DNA from: Flavobacteriia bacterium
GTDB taxonomy: Bacteria; Bacteroidota; Bacteroidia; Flavobacteriales_D; Crocinitomicaceae
Direction: 5' to 3'
Length of the DNA: 64,000 bases
Assembly (NCBI GenBank): GCA_947446925.1
Contig: CANFHU010000011.1
Span: forward strand, 32,549-96,548
Both the position numbers and the translations under genes were made by a program. The notes under the pieces are model-generated. The model was not told where the DNA came from. It ran no database searches and worked only from the letters and a program-made list of their open reading frames with translations. Shown here in pieces: positions 40,138 through 48,032 of this stretch. How positions within the stretch are numbered: the first letter of the stretch is position 1; each line of letters starts with the position of its first letter.

Positions 40138-41853
40138 ATGAGATACTTGATTTTTATTGTTTGTATGTTATTAAGCGTAAACCTTTTTTCGCAAGATGTT
40201 ATTTCTGGAGAATATTTTTTTGATGTAGATCCACAAATTGGGAAAGGTAAAGCGTTTGATTTTGTTGCAAGTACTAGTGTTAGCAAGACCTTGGATATTC
40301 CGACAACAGATTTAACTCCTGGATTCCACAATTTATTTGTGCGCGTAAAGAATTCTAAAGCAGTTTGGGGTCACTCGGAAGGTAGGTTGTTTTATATTTT
40401 ATCGACACCAACTACGGTAGTTACGAAAATTGTTTCTGCGGAGTGGTTTATAGATAAAGACCCTGGAATTGGAAAAGGAACATCGTTTATTGTAAGTCCG
40501 GATCAAACTTCCTCGCTATTGGATGTTACTACCAAAACATTGACGGAAGGTTTCCATCATTTATTTGTCCGCGTAAAGAATAGTGCAGGAGTTTGGAGTC
40601 ATTATGAAGGAAGGTTATTTTATGTTTTACCGACACCATCCACGACTACTTCGAAAATTGTTTCTGCGGAATGGTTTGTTGACCAAGACCCTGGAATTGG
40701 AAAAGGTACATCGTTTGTTTTAACTTCGGATCAACCTTCCTCGTTGTTGGATGTTTCTACTCAAAAAATTACAGCTGGTTTTCATAATTTATTTGTGCGT
40801 GTAAAAAATAGTGCGGGAGTTTGGAGTCATTACGAGGGCAGGTTATTTTATGTGATGCCTGCATTGATAAAGCAAGATACCAAAATTGTTTCAGGAGAAT
40901 GGTTTGTAGATAAGGATCCTGGTATTGGAAAAGGAAAAATCATTCCATTTACAGCAGCCAATACATTGAGTGAAGTACTTGACTTGGCTTCAGCAGGTGT
41001 ACAAGATGGGGCACATAATTTATTTATTCGTGTGGTAAATGATAAAGGAGTTTGGAGTCATTACGAAGGACGTAAATTCCTAGTTTGTAAAGATCTAATG
41101 CAGGAACCAACCTTGGAAGTTAATGCTCAACTATGTGCGGGAGACACACTGCATTTAACAGGTAAGCCTGTAGTAGGTGCAACAAGTTATTATTGGAAAG
41201 GTCCAAATAGTTTTACCAAAGCTGGATTAAAAGCAGAGCAATTCGATGTGGATACCCTGCAATCTGGAACATATACCTTATTTGCAGTACGTGCAGGTGG
41301 AACCGCTTGTGATACAAGTAGTGCTAGTATTTCCGTGCTAGTGCAACCTTTGCCAAAGGTTTCTTTTTCTTTAGAGAGTCCTATTTGTGATACAGTAAAA
41401 AGTGTTGTGTTAAATGGAGGAGTTCCAACTGGAGGAACCTATGATGGGAAACAAGTAAGCAATACTACTTTCAGTACCTTGAAAAAGGCGGGTAGTTATA
41501 CAATACATTATACCTACCAGGCTAAGAATGGTTGTACTTCACAAGCGACTTCAACGATAGAAGTGTTGAATTGTACCCAAAGTTCGTTAGATGAGGGTAC
41601 AATTTCGGGGATACACATTTTTCCAAATCCTACTTCTGATTTCTTACATATTAGTACTCTGGATCCATCTCTATTGCATGGTACCATCCAAGTGTCGGAT
41701 GTTTTAGGTAGAACATTAGTTCGTTGTCAAGTGAATGGTGTTAGTACAACTATTTCGTTACGAAAATTAGGATGTTCTGGTGTTTATTTAGTGTATGTGT
41801 ATGATTCACAAGGTGTTTTTGTACAGTGTGCACAAGTAGTTCTGCAGGATTAA
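40138..41853 (+). CDS. T9SS type-A secreted protein with four 'DPGxGKG' repeats, module 1
   Basis: 571 aa. Signal peptide (MRYLIFIVCMLLSVNLFSQ), then four repeats of about 76 residues with consensus SxEWFxDKDPGIGKGTxF, GFHxLFVRVKN and GVWSHYEGRLFYV (about 20-325). Repeats 2 and 3 are offset by exactly 228 bp and nearly identical. Next an Ig-like region (LCAGDTLHLTGKPVVGATSYYWKGPNSF; CDTSSASISV) and a C-terminal type-A sorting domain (GIHIFPNPTSDFLHIS, ending GVYLVYVYDSQGVFVQCAQVVLQD). Expected at the cell surface or released after Sec and T9SS export. Paralog at 43082. Confidence 0.85.
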   Translation: MRYLIFIVCMLLSVNLFSQDVISGEYFFDVDPQIGKGKAFDFVASTSVSKTLDIPTTDLTPGFHNLFVRVKNSKAVWGHSEGRLFYILSTPTTVVTKIVSAEWFIDKDPGIGKGTSFIVSPDQTSSLLDVTTKTLTEGFHHLFVRVKNSAGVWSHYEGRLFYVLPTPSTTTSKIVSAEWFVDQDPGIGKGTSFVLTSDQPSSLLDVSTQKITAGFHNLFVRVKNSAGVWSHYEGRLFYVMPALIKQDTKIVSGEWFVDKDPGIGKGKIIPFTAANTLSEVLDLASAGVQDGAHNLFIRVVNDKGVWSHYEGRKFLVCKDLMQEPTLEVNAQLCAGDTLHLTGKPVVGATSYYWKGPNSFTKAGLKAEQFDVDTLQSGTYTLFAVRAGGTACDTSSASISVLVQPLPKVSFSLESPICDTVKSVVLNGGVPTGGTYDGKQVSNTTFSTLKKAGSYTIHYTYQAKNGCTSQATSTIEVLNCTQSSLDEGTISGIHIFPNPTSDFLHISTLDPSLLHGTIQVSDVLGRTLVRCQVNGVSTTISLRKLGCSGVYLVYVYDSQGVFVQCAQVVLQD

Positions 41854-41892
41854 ACCTGTTTTTAAAATAAATTTTCACTAATAATTGTATGT

Positions 41893-41924
41893 AAAAGCTG
41901 TCCTTTAAAGGGACAGCTTTTTTT
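41893..41924 (+). terminator. intrinsic terminator between modules 1 and 2
   Basis: AAAAGCTGTCC and GGACAGCTTTT with a 7-nt loop, followed by T residues. It separates the two modules, so module 2 needs its own promoter. Confidence 0.9.
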
Positions 41925-41927
41925 GAA

Positions 41928-41977
41928 ATATACCCATTAAGTGGGTATATATGCGCGGTTTTTAAGGTCTACATTTG
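41928..41977 (+). promoter_or_regulatory. operator-like inverted repeat and promoter of module 2
   Basis: ATATACCCA-TTAAG-TGGGTATAT (41928-41950), a perfect 9-bp inverted repeat, then TACATTTG at 41970-41977. From the end of TGGGTA (41947) to the -7 box is 22 nt, identical to module 1. The start codon lies 20 nt after the box. Confidence 0.65.
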
Positions 41978-41997
41978 GGTGCTATAAAATTAGAAAA

Positions 41998-43080
41998 ATG
42001 AAAAGAAAAGTTTTTGGAGTCCTTGCATGTTTGGGCTTAACATTCTTGGGACATGCCAAGGTATTGACAGTAAGTAATAATGTTGCATCTCCGGGACAAT
42101 ATACCGCTTTGCAAACAGCATGTGATGCAGCAGCGTCCAACGACACAATTTACATCCATGGTTCGGAGATTTCTTATGGAAACGTAAATTTATACAAACC
42201 ACTTGTTCTTATAGGTACAGGTGTAAATGCACAAAAACGGTTTAGATTTTCTTCCTACATAAATAATATTCAAATAGGCTGGAATTCTAGTACTACTCAA
42301 AATGGGGGTGGGAGTAAAATTTTTGGGTTAGATATACAAAATCTTTATATGGATGATTCTCCAACTTCGAGTGGTATCAAAAATATTTTGATACAGAGAA
42401 ACAGAATTGTATCACTTACAATGTATGGTGCGCGTGTTGCAACTAATATAAACATCAATAATAACGTAATAAATAATGTAAATATTTATGGAAAAAGTAT
42501 TTATCTAAAAAATAATGTGATACTTGGAGGTGTTTCAGGAGGTGAAAAAGATTTTGTTGGGACATTGGTCGTAGCTCATAATGTCATATATGGGACTTGT
42601 ATTATAAAAAGAGGGTCTATATATAACAATATTTTTTATTCTTCCAGTTCTGAAGTTTTTCAATCTTGCGAATACACGAGTATCACACGTAATTTAGTGA
42701 TAGGTAAAATAAACTACACGAATGCTAATATTGTTTTTGGAACAAATACCGGTGGAGAAAATATTTTAAATGAGGACCCTTTATTTGTAGATGTAAATAC
42801 AAATCTTTTGTCCTATTCATATACCTATCCAACGTCTGGTCCTTTTGCGGATTACCATTTAAGTGCAGGTTCTCCAGCGATTGGTGCTGGTATAGGCGGA
42901 GTTGATTTAGGGATTTATGGAGGAGATACACCATTTTTTGAGGGAACTTCCGAAGATGGTCGTAACCGTTATTTTCCAATGCCAGCTATTCCAGTAATGT
43001 TGGACATGAACATTGTTAATTCATCGGTGTTAAAAAACGGCAAGATAAAAGTAGAATTTAAAGCACGTAAACAAGATTAG
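41998..43080 (+). CDS. exported beta-helix-like protein, module 2
   Basis: 360 aa, paralog of the protein at 39019. Signal peptide (MKRKVFGVLACLGLTFLGHA), the same opening block KVLTVSNN..SPGQYTALQTACDAAASNDTIYIH, and repeating Asn/Ile/Val strands (INNNVINNVNIYGKSIYLKNNVILGG) consistent with a parallel beta-helix. The middle is strongly diverged while the N-terminal 60 and C-terminal 90 residues are conserved, suggesting that the helix face is the variable part. It is 1 nt upstream of its T9SS partner. Confidence 0.75.
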   Translation: MKRKVFGVLACLGLTFLGHAKVLTVSNNVASPGQYTALQTACDAAASNDTIYIHGSEISYGNVNLYKPLVLIGTGVNAQKRFRFSSYINNIQIGWNSSTTQNGGGSKIFGLDIQNLYMDDSPTSSGIKNILIQRNRIVSLTMYGARVATNININNNVINNVNIYGKSIYLKNNVILGGVSGGEKDFVGTLVVAHNVIYGTCIIKRGSIYNNIFYSSSSEVFQSCEYTSITRNLVIGKINYTNANIVFGTNTGGENILNEDPLFVDVNTNLLSYSYTYPTSGPFADYHLSAGSPAIGAGIGGVDLGIYGGDTPFFEGTSEDGRNRYFPMPAIPVMLDMNIVNSSVLKNGKIKVEFKARKQD

Positions 43081-43081
43081 T

Positions 43082-44845
43082 ATGTTAAAGTACATTTTTG
43101 TTTCTTTTAGTGTGCTGTTTTTCCATGCATTACTTTTTGCTCAAAACTTGACTTCTGGGGAGTATTTCTTTGATACCGAACCAGGAAACGGAAAGGCGCA
43201 AACATTTAGTTTTGTTTCAGATACGCAAGTTGCAGGTAGCATTGAATTAGATATTAGCACGTTATCACCAGGGTTTCATTTTTTATATACACGCGTAAAA
43301 AATAGTACTGGTGTTTGGAGTCATTACGAAGGACGATCTTTTTATATTTTAGAAAATTCAACGTATACAACATTTGATTCACAGCCGAATTTGGTTCAGG
43401 GAGAATGGTTTCTAGATACAGATCCTGGAAATGGAAAAGCGACCGCATTTAGTTTTGCATCTACAGGTGAAGTAAGTAAGTCATTAGACATCGATTTAGC
43501 GAATTTATCCGAAGGATTTCATCACTTATTTATTCGTGTAAAAGCAGAAAATGGGCGATGGAGTCATCACGAAGGTAGAATGTTTTATGTGATAGAGCCT
43601 TCGAAATATACGATGAGTGAAGATCAACCGATGCTTTCTGCTGCGGAATATTTTATGGACAAAGATCCAGGGGTAGGAAAGGGTAAACCGATTTCTTTTT
43701 TACCCGCTGATTCCGTTTCCATGCTTGCAGATTTAGATGTTAGTAATTTAACAGAAGGACCGCATACATTGAGTGTACGTGTACGAAATAGTAAGGGAGT
43801 TTGGAGTTTGTATGAACAACGTTCCTTCTTTATTATTGAATCAACACCAGTGCTTCCTCTTGCAAGTACTCAATTGAAAGCATACGAATGGTATGTTGAT
43901 AAGGATCCTGGATTTGGCAAGGGGAATAAATTAGCAATAGCACTAACAGACACCCTGCTTACTGCGGTAGATTTATCTATGTTGAATTTAACAGATGGCG
44001 CACATTTATTGTACATACGTGTTCAAAATACGTTAAATCAATGGAGTTTAATGGAGACTCGAAAGTTCACCATTTGTTCTAATTTACTTTCAATTCCTGA
44101 AATTACCAGTAAGTCAACTATTTGTTCTGGCGATACACTTTATTTAACGGGTAAATCTGTTGTTGGTGCATCGGGGTATCTTTGGAAAGGACCAAACAAT
44201 TTCACCGGAACAGGATTGAAAGTGAATATTCCAAATGCAAGTGAGGTTCAATCCGGGGTATATACTTTGTTCGCTACACGCGCAGGTGGAACAGGTTGTG
44301 ATACGAGTAGTGCTAGTTTTTCGGTTTCTGTAAAATCGCTGCCAATTGTAACTTTTGAATTAGACACTTCAATCTGTGATACAGTAAAAAGTTTTCAATT
44401 AACCGGAGGAATTCCATTAGGAGGAACCTATTCTGGCGCGCATATTACAAACAATGCTTTTAATGCGATAAACCAGTTAGGTAGTTACGATGTTTATTAT
44501 ACGTTTAGCGATAAGAATGGTTGTTTTTCAAAAGCTTCCTCTTTACTAGAAGTAGTTAATTGTACGCAAAGTTCGCTGAACGACATTTACCTTTCTGGTA
44601 TTAATATATATCCAAATCCAACTTCTGATTTTCTTTATTTAGGTTCGAATAGTAAGTCTCTACTTGGATACTCGGTTCACATATCCGATCTTTTAGGTAG
44701 AGAGTTACATACTGAGAAAATAACAAATCTAAACCCGCAGATTTCTCTGAAAAAAATTGGAGGTTCTGGAGTTTATTTAGTGCAGATATATGATCAGTCT
44801 GGAGAATTAATACAATGTACACAGGTAGTACTGTCCGAGTATTAA
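43082..44845 (+). CDS. T9SS type-A secreted protein with four 'DPGxGKG' repeats, module 2
   Basis: 587 aa, paralog of the protein at 40138. Signal peptide (MLKYIFVSFSVLFFHALLFAQ), four repeats (SGEYFFDTEPGNGKA; QGEWFLDTDPGNGKA; AAEYFMDKDPGVGKG; AYEWYVDKDPGFGKG, each ending GVWSxxExRxF), then ICSGDTLYLTGKSVVGASGYLWKGPNNF and a type-A sorting domain (GINIYPNPTSDFLYLG). Overall layout is identical to module 1, but the repeats are less alike one another, so module 1 repeats have been homogenised more recently or module 2 is older. Confidence 0.85.
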   Translation: MLKYIFVSFSVLFFHALLFAQNLTSGEYFFDTEPGNGKAQTFSFVSDTQVAGSIELDISTLSPGFHFLYTRVKNSTGVWSHYEGRSFYILENSTYTTFDSQPNLVQGEWFLDTDPGNGKATAFSFASTGEVSKSLDIDLANLSEGFHHLFIRVKAENGRWSHHEGRMFYVIEPSKYTMSEDQPMLSAAEYFMDKDPGVGKGKPISFLPADSVSMLADLDVSNLTEGPHTLSVRVRNSKGVWSLYEQRSFFIIESTPVLPLASTQLKAYEWYVDKDPGFGKGNKLAIALTDTLLTAVDLSMLNLTDGAHLLYIRVQNTLNQWSLMETRKFTICSNLLSIPEITSKSTICSGDTLYLTGKSVVGASGYLWKGPNNFTGTGLKVNIPNASEVQSGVYTLFATRAGGTGCDTSSASFSVSVKSLPIVTFELDTSICDTVKSFQLTGGIPLGGTYSGAHITNNAFNAINQLGSYDVYYTFSDKNGCFSKASSLLEVVNCTQSSLNDIYLSGINIYPNPTSDFLYLGSNSKSLLGYSVHISDLLGRELHTEKITNLNPQISLKKIGGSGVYLVQIYDQSGELIQCTQVVLSEY

Positions 44846-44912
44846 TTAAAAAATAGGTCTCCCTACATTAGAATTTATAAAAGGGACAATGCATAAATAA
44901 CTTAAAAAAAAC

Positions 44913-45773
44913 ATGAAAAAGAGCTGCCATTTACAAAAAGCGATGTCGATTTTGATGTTTTCGATCGCATTGCTTTTCGCTACATCTTGTGAGAAAGAAG
45001 TAATTAATAACCCGAATAATTCCGGCGGTACCTCAGGAACTACTAGTGGTACGACGGGAAATAATACGGGCAACACAGGAAATAATTTTAATCCTTATGG
45101 GATTTGGCAAAGGTATGGTTCACCGAAAGGATATAATACTGATTTAGCAGTTGGTAATATTCCTGGCGAGCCGGCGAATAGAGTGTATATGTGTGAGCAT
45201 CCTGGTTCTCCATCTGCAGGATTATATAAAGGATATATCTCAGGAAATATTATTACATGGGATCCGCAATATGGCTTACCGAATGCTGAATTCAAGCAAG
45301 TTGGAAATTACATGACGCTATATTTTAATGTTGGCTTACTGGAAGACGCAGGGAAGTATCAAAGAGGTGTTTGGTCAAATACATGTGGTGAATTAGGTAC
45401 TACAGGTAATGGTGGTGGCTCAACTAACAATATGGATTTAAATGGAAAGTGGATTAGTGGTGGTAATGGAATCCAAATTTCAGGATCGAGTGCTACTTTT
45501 TATTCTTTTGGAGGTAATTGGCAAACAGCAAACAGTTTAGGGGTTGTTAACATCGGTGGTTTAAAACTAAAAAATATTTATACCACTAGCACTGCTAACA
45601 AATGGACTTGTCAAGAATTATATATGACTACAACAAATAATGTAATTAATGGAACAACCTGGTCGTCGGATGGAAAAATTAGCATGAGTTCAGATGGTAA
45701 ATCAATAACATTACAATCAACGGGGCCTATTTCTGGTAGCTCATACTCTAATATTTATACAAGAGTTAATTAA
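44913..45773 (+). CDS. lipoprotein of unknown function
   Basis: 286 aa. Lipoprotein signal peptide with lipobox LFATSC (Cys about residue 27). A flexible Gly/Thr/Asn linker (SGTTSGTTGNNTGNTGNN) leads to a domain rich in Gly, Tyr and Trp. Two related halves may exist, each with a 'GIWQRYG/GKWISGG' opening (about residues 65 and 176) and beta-strand content, resembling small lipocalin-like sheets. Expected in the outer membrane. Not adjacent to a terminator, so possibly read through from module 2. Confidence 0.7.
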   Translation: MKKSCHLQKAMSILMFSIALLFATSCEKEVINNPNNSGGTSGTTSGTTGNNTGNTGNNFNPYGIWQRYGSPKGYNTDLAVGNIPGEPANRVYMCEHPGSPSAGLYKGYISGNIITWDPQYGLPNAEFKQVGNYMTLYFNVGLLEDAGKYQRGVWSNTCGELGTTGNGGGSTNNMDLNGKWISGGNGIQISGSSATFYSFGGNWQTANSLGVVNIGGLKLKNIYTTSTANKWTCQELYMTTTNNVINGTTWSSDGKISMSSDGKSITLQSTGPISGSSYSNIYTRVN

Positions 45774-45785
45774 TAATTTATAATA

Positions 45786-45846
45786 AAAATAGACTAAAAT
45801 AATACAGCATAAATTCAAATGGGTTCGATTTATGGTTGTCTATTTT
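45786..45846. repeat. nested inverted repeat between two lipoprotein genes
   Basis: AAAATAGAC (45786-45794) pairs with GTCTATTTT (45838-45846), and CATAAAT (45808-45814) with ATTTATG (45828-45834). It may be a weak terminator or a leader structure for the next gene. Confidence 0.4.
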
Positions 45847-45884
45847 AAATTAATTTTTTAGAACCCAAAATAATTTTTAGTGAA

Positions 45885-46940
45885 ATGAAAATAAGTTTTT
45901 TAGCATTAAGTAGTGTTATTTTATCACTTCTTTTAGTGCAATGTGTTGTGACTAAACCGCTTGATTTTTCCGAAGTTAGTGTAGCAGAAGAAGGAGGTTT
46001 AAAATTTAGTAAAATTAGTAATGAAAGTGATTTTGTTATCGGTCCAAATGTCTTGACAAGTAGTTATGTGTCAGGGAGAGGTAAAGTGAAAACGATTCGC
46101 TGGTATGCTGCTCCATTTATAGGCTTGTCTGCGGATGGAAAAAATATAGGATTTATTTCAAATAAAGGGAATGTCCATAATATCCATATTAAATCAACCG
46201 TTGGAGGTTCGGCATTGATACAAAGAACCTATAAAGGTGGTTGTTTTGATTTAGCATTTTCACACGATGGTAAAAACATTTGTTTTAGTGACAATTCAGA
46301 AGGGAATCAAAATGTATATACTATTAATGCCAAAGAGGGTTCTGCGATTCGTCAAATTACTTCGGGCTCCAATGGAGAATTAGGAGCTATTTTTTCCTAT
46401 GATGATAAAACAATCTTTTTTACAAAAGAAGAAAAATCCTATGTGCAAAATCCACAAGCACCAAATTCTCCGCAAACTACTTCCCGTTATTACATTTGGG
46501 GGTATAGTGTAGAGACTTCTATGTTGACTCAATATACGGAAGGTTTTACACCTTGTCCATTTCCGGATGGTAACAATTTGTTGATTACTAGAAGTAATAG
46601 AGAAACTGGGAATGGTGAAATTTGGTTAATTGACATTGTAAAAGGAATTGAGACACAAATTTTAGCAATGCCGGATAAAAGTTTTTCTAGTCCTGACCTT
46701 TCACCAGATGGTAAAACAATTGTTGTGGTTGGCGTTACATCAGAGTCAAAAACAAGAAGTATGAATCTGGATTTATACACCATTAAATTAGATGGTACTG
46801 GTCTGACCCAATTAACATTTCATCCGAGTCATGATACCTCTCCAAAATGGTCTAACGATGGCAGTGAGTTATTTTTTATCTCGGCTAGAGGATCTTCCAA
46901 TTATGGAATTTGGAAAATGGATTATAAAAAACAACAATAA
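45885..46940 (+). CDS. TolB-like/PD40 beta-propeller lipoprotein
   Basis: 351 aa. Signal peptide with a probable lipobox (LLLVQC, Cys about 20). The remainder shows repeating blades of the WD40-like PD40 type: FIGLSADGKNIGFISNKGN, DLAFSHDGKNICFSDNSEGNQNVYTINA, GAIFSYDDKTIFFTKEE, SPDLSPDGKTIVVVGV and SPKWSNDGSELFFISARG. Such propellers, often anchored to the outer membrane or peptidoglycan, are scaffolds for protein contacts; the partner here is unknown. The next gene starts 10 nt later. Confidence 0.85.
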   Translation: MKISFLALSSVILSLLLVQCVVTKPLDFSEVSVAEEGGLKFSKISNESDFVIGPNVLTSSYVSGRGKVKTIRWYAAPFIGLSADGKNIGFISNKGNVHNIHIKSTVGGSALIQRTYKGGCFDLAFSHDGKNICFSDNSEGNQNVYTINAKEGSAIRQITSGSNGELGAIFSYDDKTIFFTKEEKSYVQNPQAPNSPQTTSRYYIWGYSVETSMLTQYTEGFTPCPFPDGNNLLITRSNRETGNGEIWLIDIVKGIETQILAMPDKSFSSPDLSPDGKTIVVVGVTSESKTRSMNLDLYTIKLDGTGLTQLTFHPSHDTSPKWSNDGSELFFISARGSSNYGIWKMDYKKQQ

Positions 46941-46950
46941 ATAATCGTAT

Positions 46951-47769
46951 ATGTTTAAATTAATTTCAACACTATTTTTTGTAGTAGTTTACACTAGTGT
47001 TTTTAGTCAGTTTGTTGGTAATGAGCAACAAGTAAATGAAAGTAATAATAATAACAGTAATAAATCTGTAAATAAAACTTCCGATGATGGTGGGATTTGG
47101 AGATCTCGTGGTTATTTTGCAATCAGTCGTGTTAAACCTATCGGAATATTAGCTTCGAAAGTAAAGTCCACCACTCTTTATTTTAATGATATATATGCTC
47201 AAAAAACCGGTTTCGGAGCAGAAGATGGTTATGGACTTGAGTTTGGAAAATTATATTTTTTACATAATCTTGCGTTTCCAAATAATACTACCTTGCCAGA
47301 AAATATGATGTTAGGTATCAATGCAAATTTCATCAATATTTCTTTCTTTAAATACAATTGGAATCGGGTAGGTGATTTGGCTTTTAACGAAAGTATGATA
47401 TCTGCTGTTTCTTTTAAAGTTGGGGCTTTTTATAGTTATAATCTAGCAAATAATTTGTTTATTGATGCATTTGTCAATTTATCTCCAACGATGTTGATGG
47501 TTGCAAATACCGAAGGATATGCTGGACTTTCTACAAATTTTATGTCAACAGAAAATGTTGGCTATGGGTTAAAATATGATTTTGGCTTAAACTTGAGATT
47601 TGCTAGATTATTGTTGGGATGTTATTGGAATATGGGGGCTACGAATCATAAATTCATGTATTCTACAGAAAATAGTGCAGATATACCATCATCAACTGAC
47701 TATGAGTTTATTAATTCTTCATTTAAAAGTTCTTCTTTTAACCTGAAGTTAGGAATATTATATAGGTAA
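46951..47769 (+). CDS. exported, probable outer-membrane beta-barrel protein
   Basis: 272 aa with a signal peptide (MFKLISTLFFVVVYTSVFSQ) and an Asn/Ser-rich linker (NNNNSNKSVNK). Amphipathic strands follow with alternating aromatic residues (GLKYDFGLNLRFARLLLGCYWNMG; SFNLKLGILYR). The last residues alternate in the manner of outer-membrane barrels, though ending in Arg rather than Phe. No named family is recognised. It forms a short operon with the propeller lipoprotein and probably the GldL-like mini-protein. Confidence 0.65.
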   Translation: MFKLISTLFFVVVYTSVFSQFVGNEQQVNESNNNNSNKSVNKTSDDGGIWRSRGYFAISRVKPIGILASKVKSTTLYFNDIYAQKTGFGAEDGYGLEFGKLYFLHNLAFPNNTTLPENMMLGINANFINISFFKYNWNRVGDLAFNESMISAVSFKVGAFYSYNLANNLFIDAFVNLSPTMLMVANTEGYAGLSTNFMSTENVGYGLKYDFGLNLRFARLLLGCYWNMGATNHKFMYSTENSADIPSSTDYEFINSSFKSSSFNLKLGILYR

Positions 47770-47799
47770 TTATTAGTGTTTGACTCAATAAAAAAATAC

Positions 47800-47976
47800 A
47801 TGTTTATGAAAAAAATAACTTATTTAACAGGAACAATATTTACGATGTTGGCATTATTCGCTGTTTTATTTAAAATTATGCATTGGCCAGGTACAAGTGA
47901 ATTAATGGTTATTAGTATTGGAGGTTTTGCTTTATTTTTCGTTCCATTTTACGCAAAATATTTATACGATAAATAA
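47800..47976 (+). CDS. GldL-like two-helix membrane mini-protein
   Basis: 58 aa (56 if the ATG at 47806 is used). Two membrane helices: ITYLTGTIFTMLALFAVLFKI and MVISIGGFALFFVPFYAKYLY, joined by MHWPGTSEL. The 'xxGALFKIxHWPGxxxLxxIG' arrangement resembles the N-terminal membrane part of GldL, the T9SS motor protein. The cytoplasmic tail of GldL is missing. Function is unknown; similar mini-proteins occur in Bacteroidota. Confidence 0.65.
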   Translation: MFMKKITYLTGTIFTMLALFAVLFKIMHWPGTSELMVISIGGFALFFVPFYAKYLYDK

Positions 47977-48032
47977 GTGTATAGAAAAAATATGCTTTTG
48001 AATTTTTTAATGCAGTAAAAATAAATTAATCT

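Noticed and set aside
40195..41090. CRISPR-like or VNTR signal from the 228-bp direct repeats
   Set aside because: They are in-frame protein repeats within a coding sequence.
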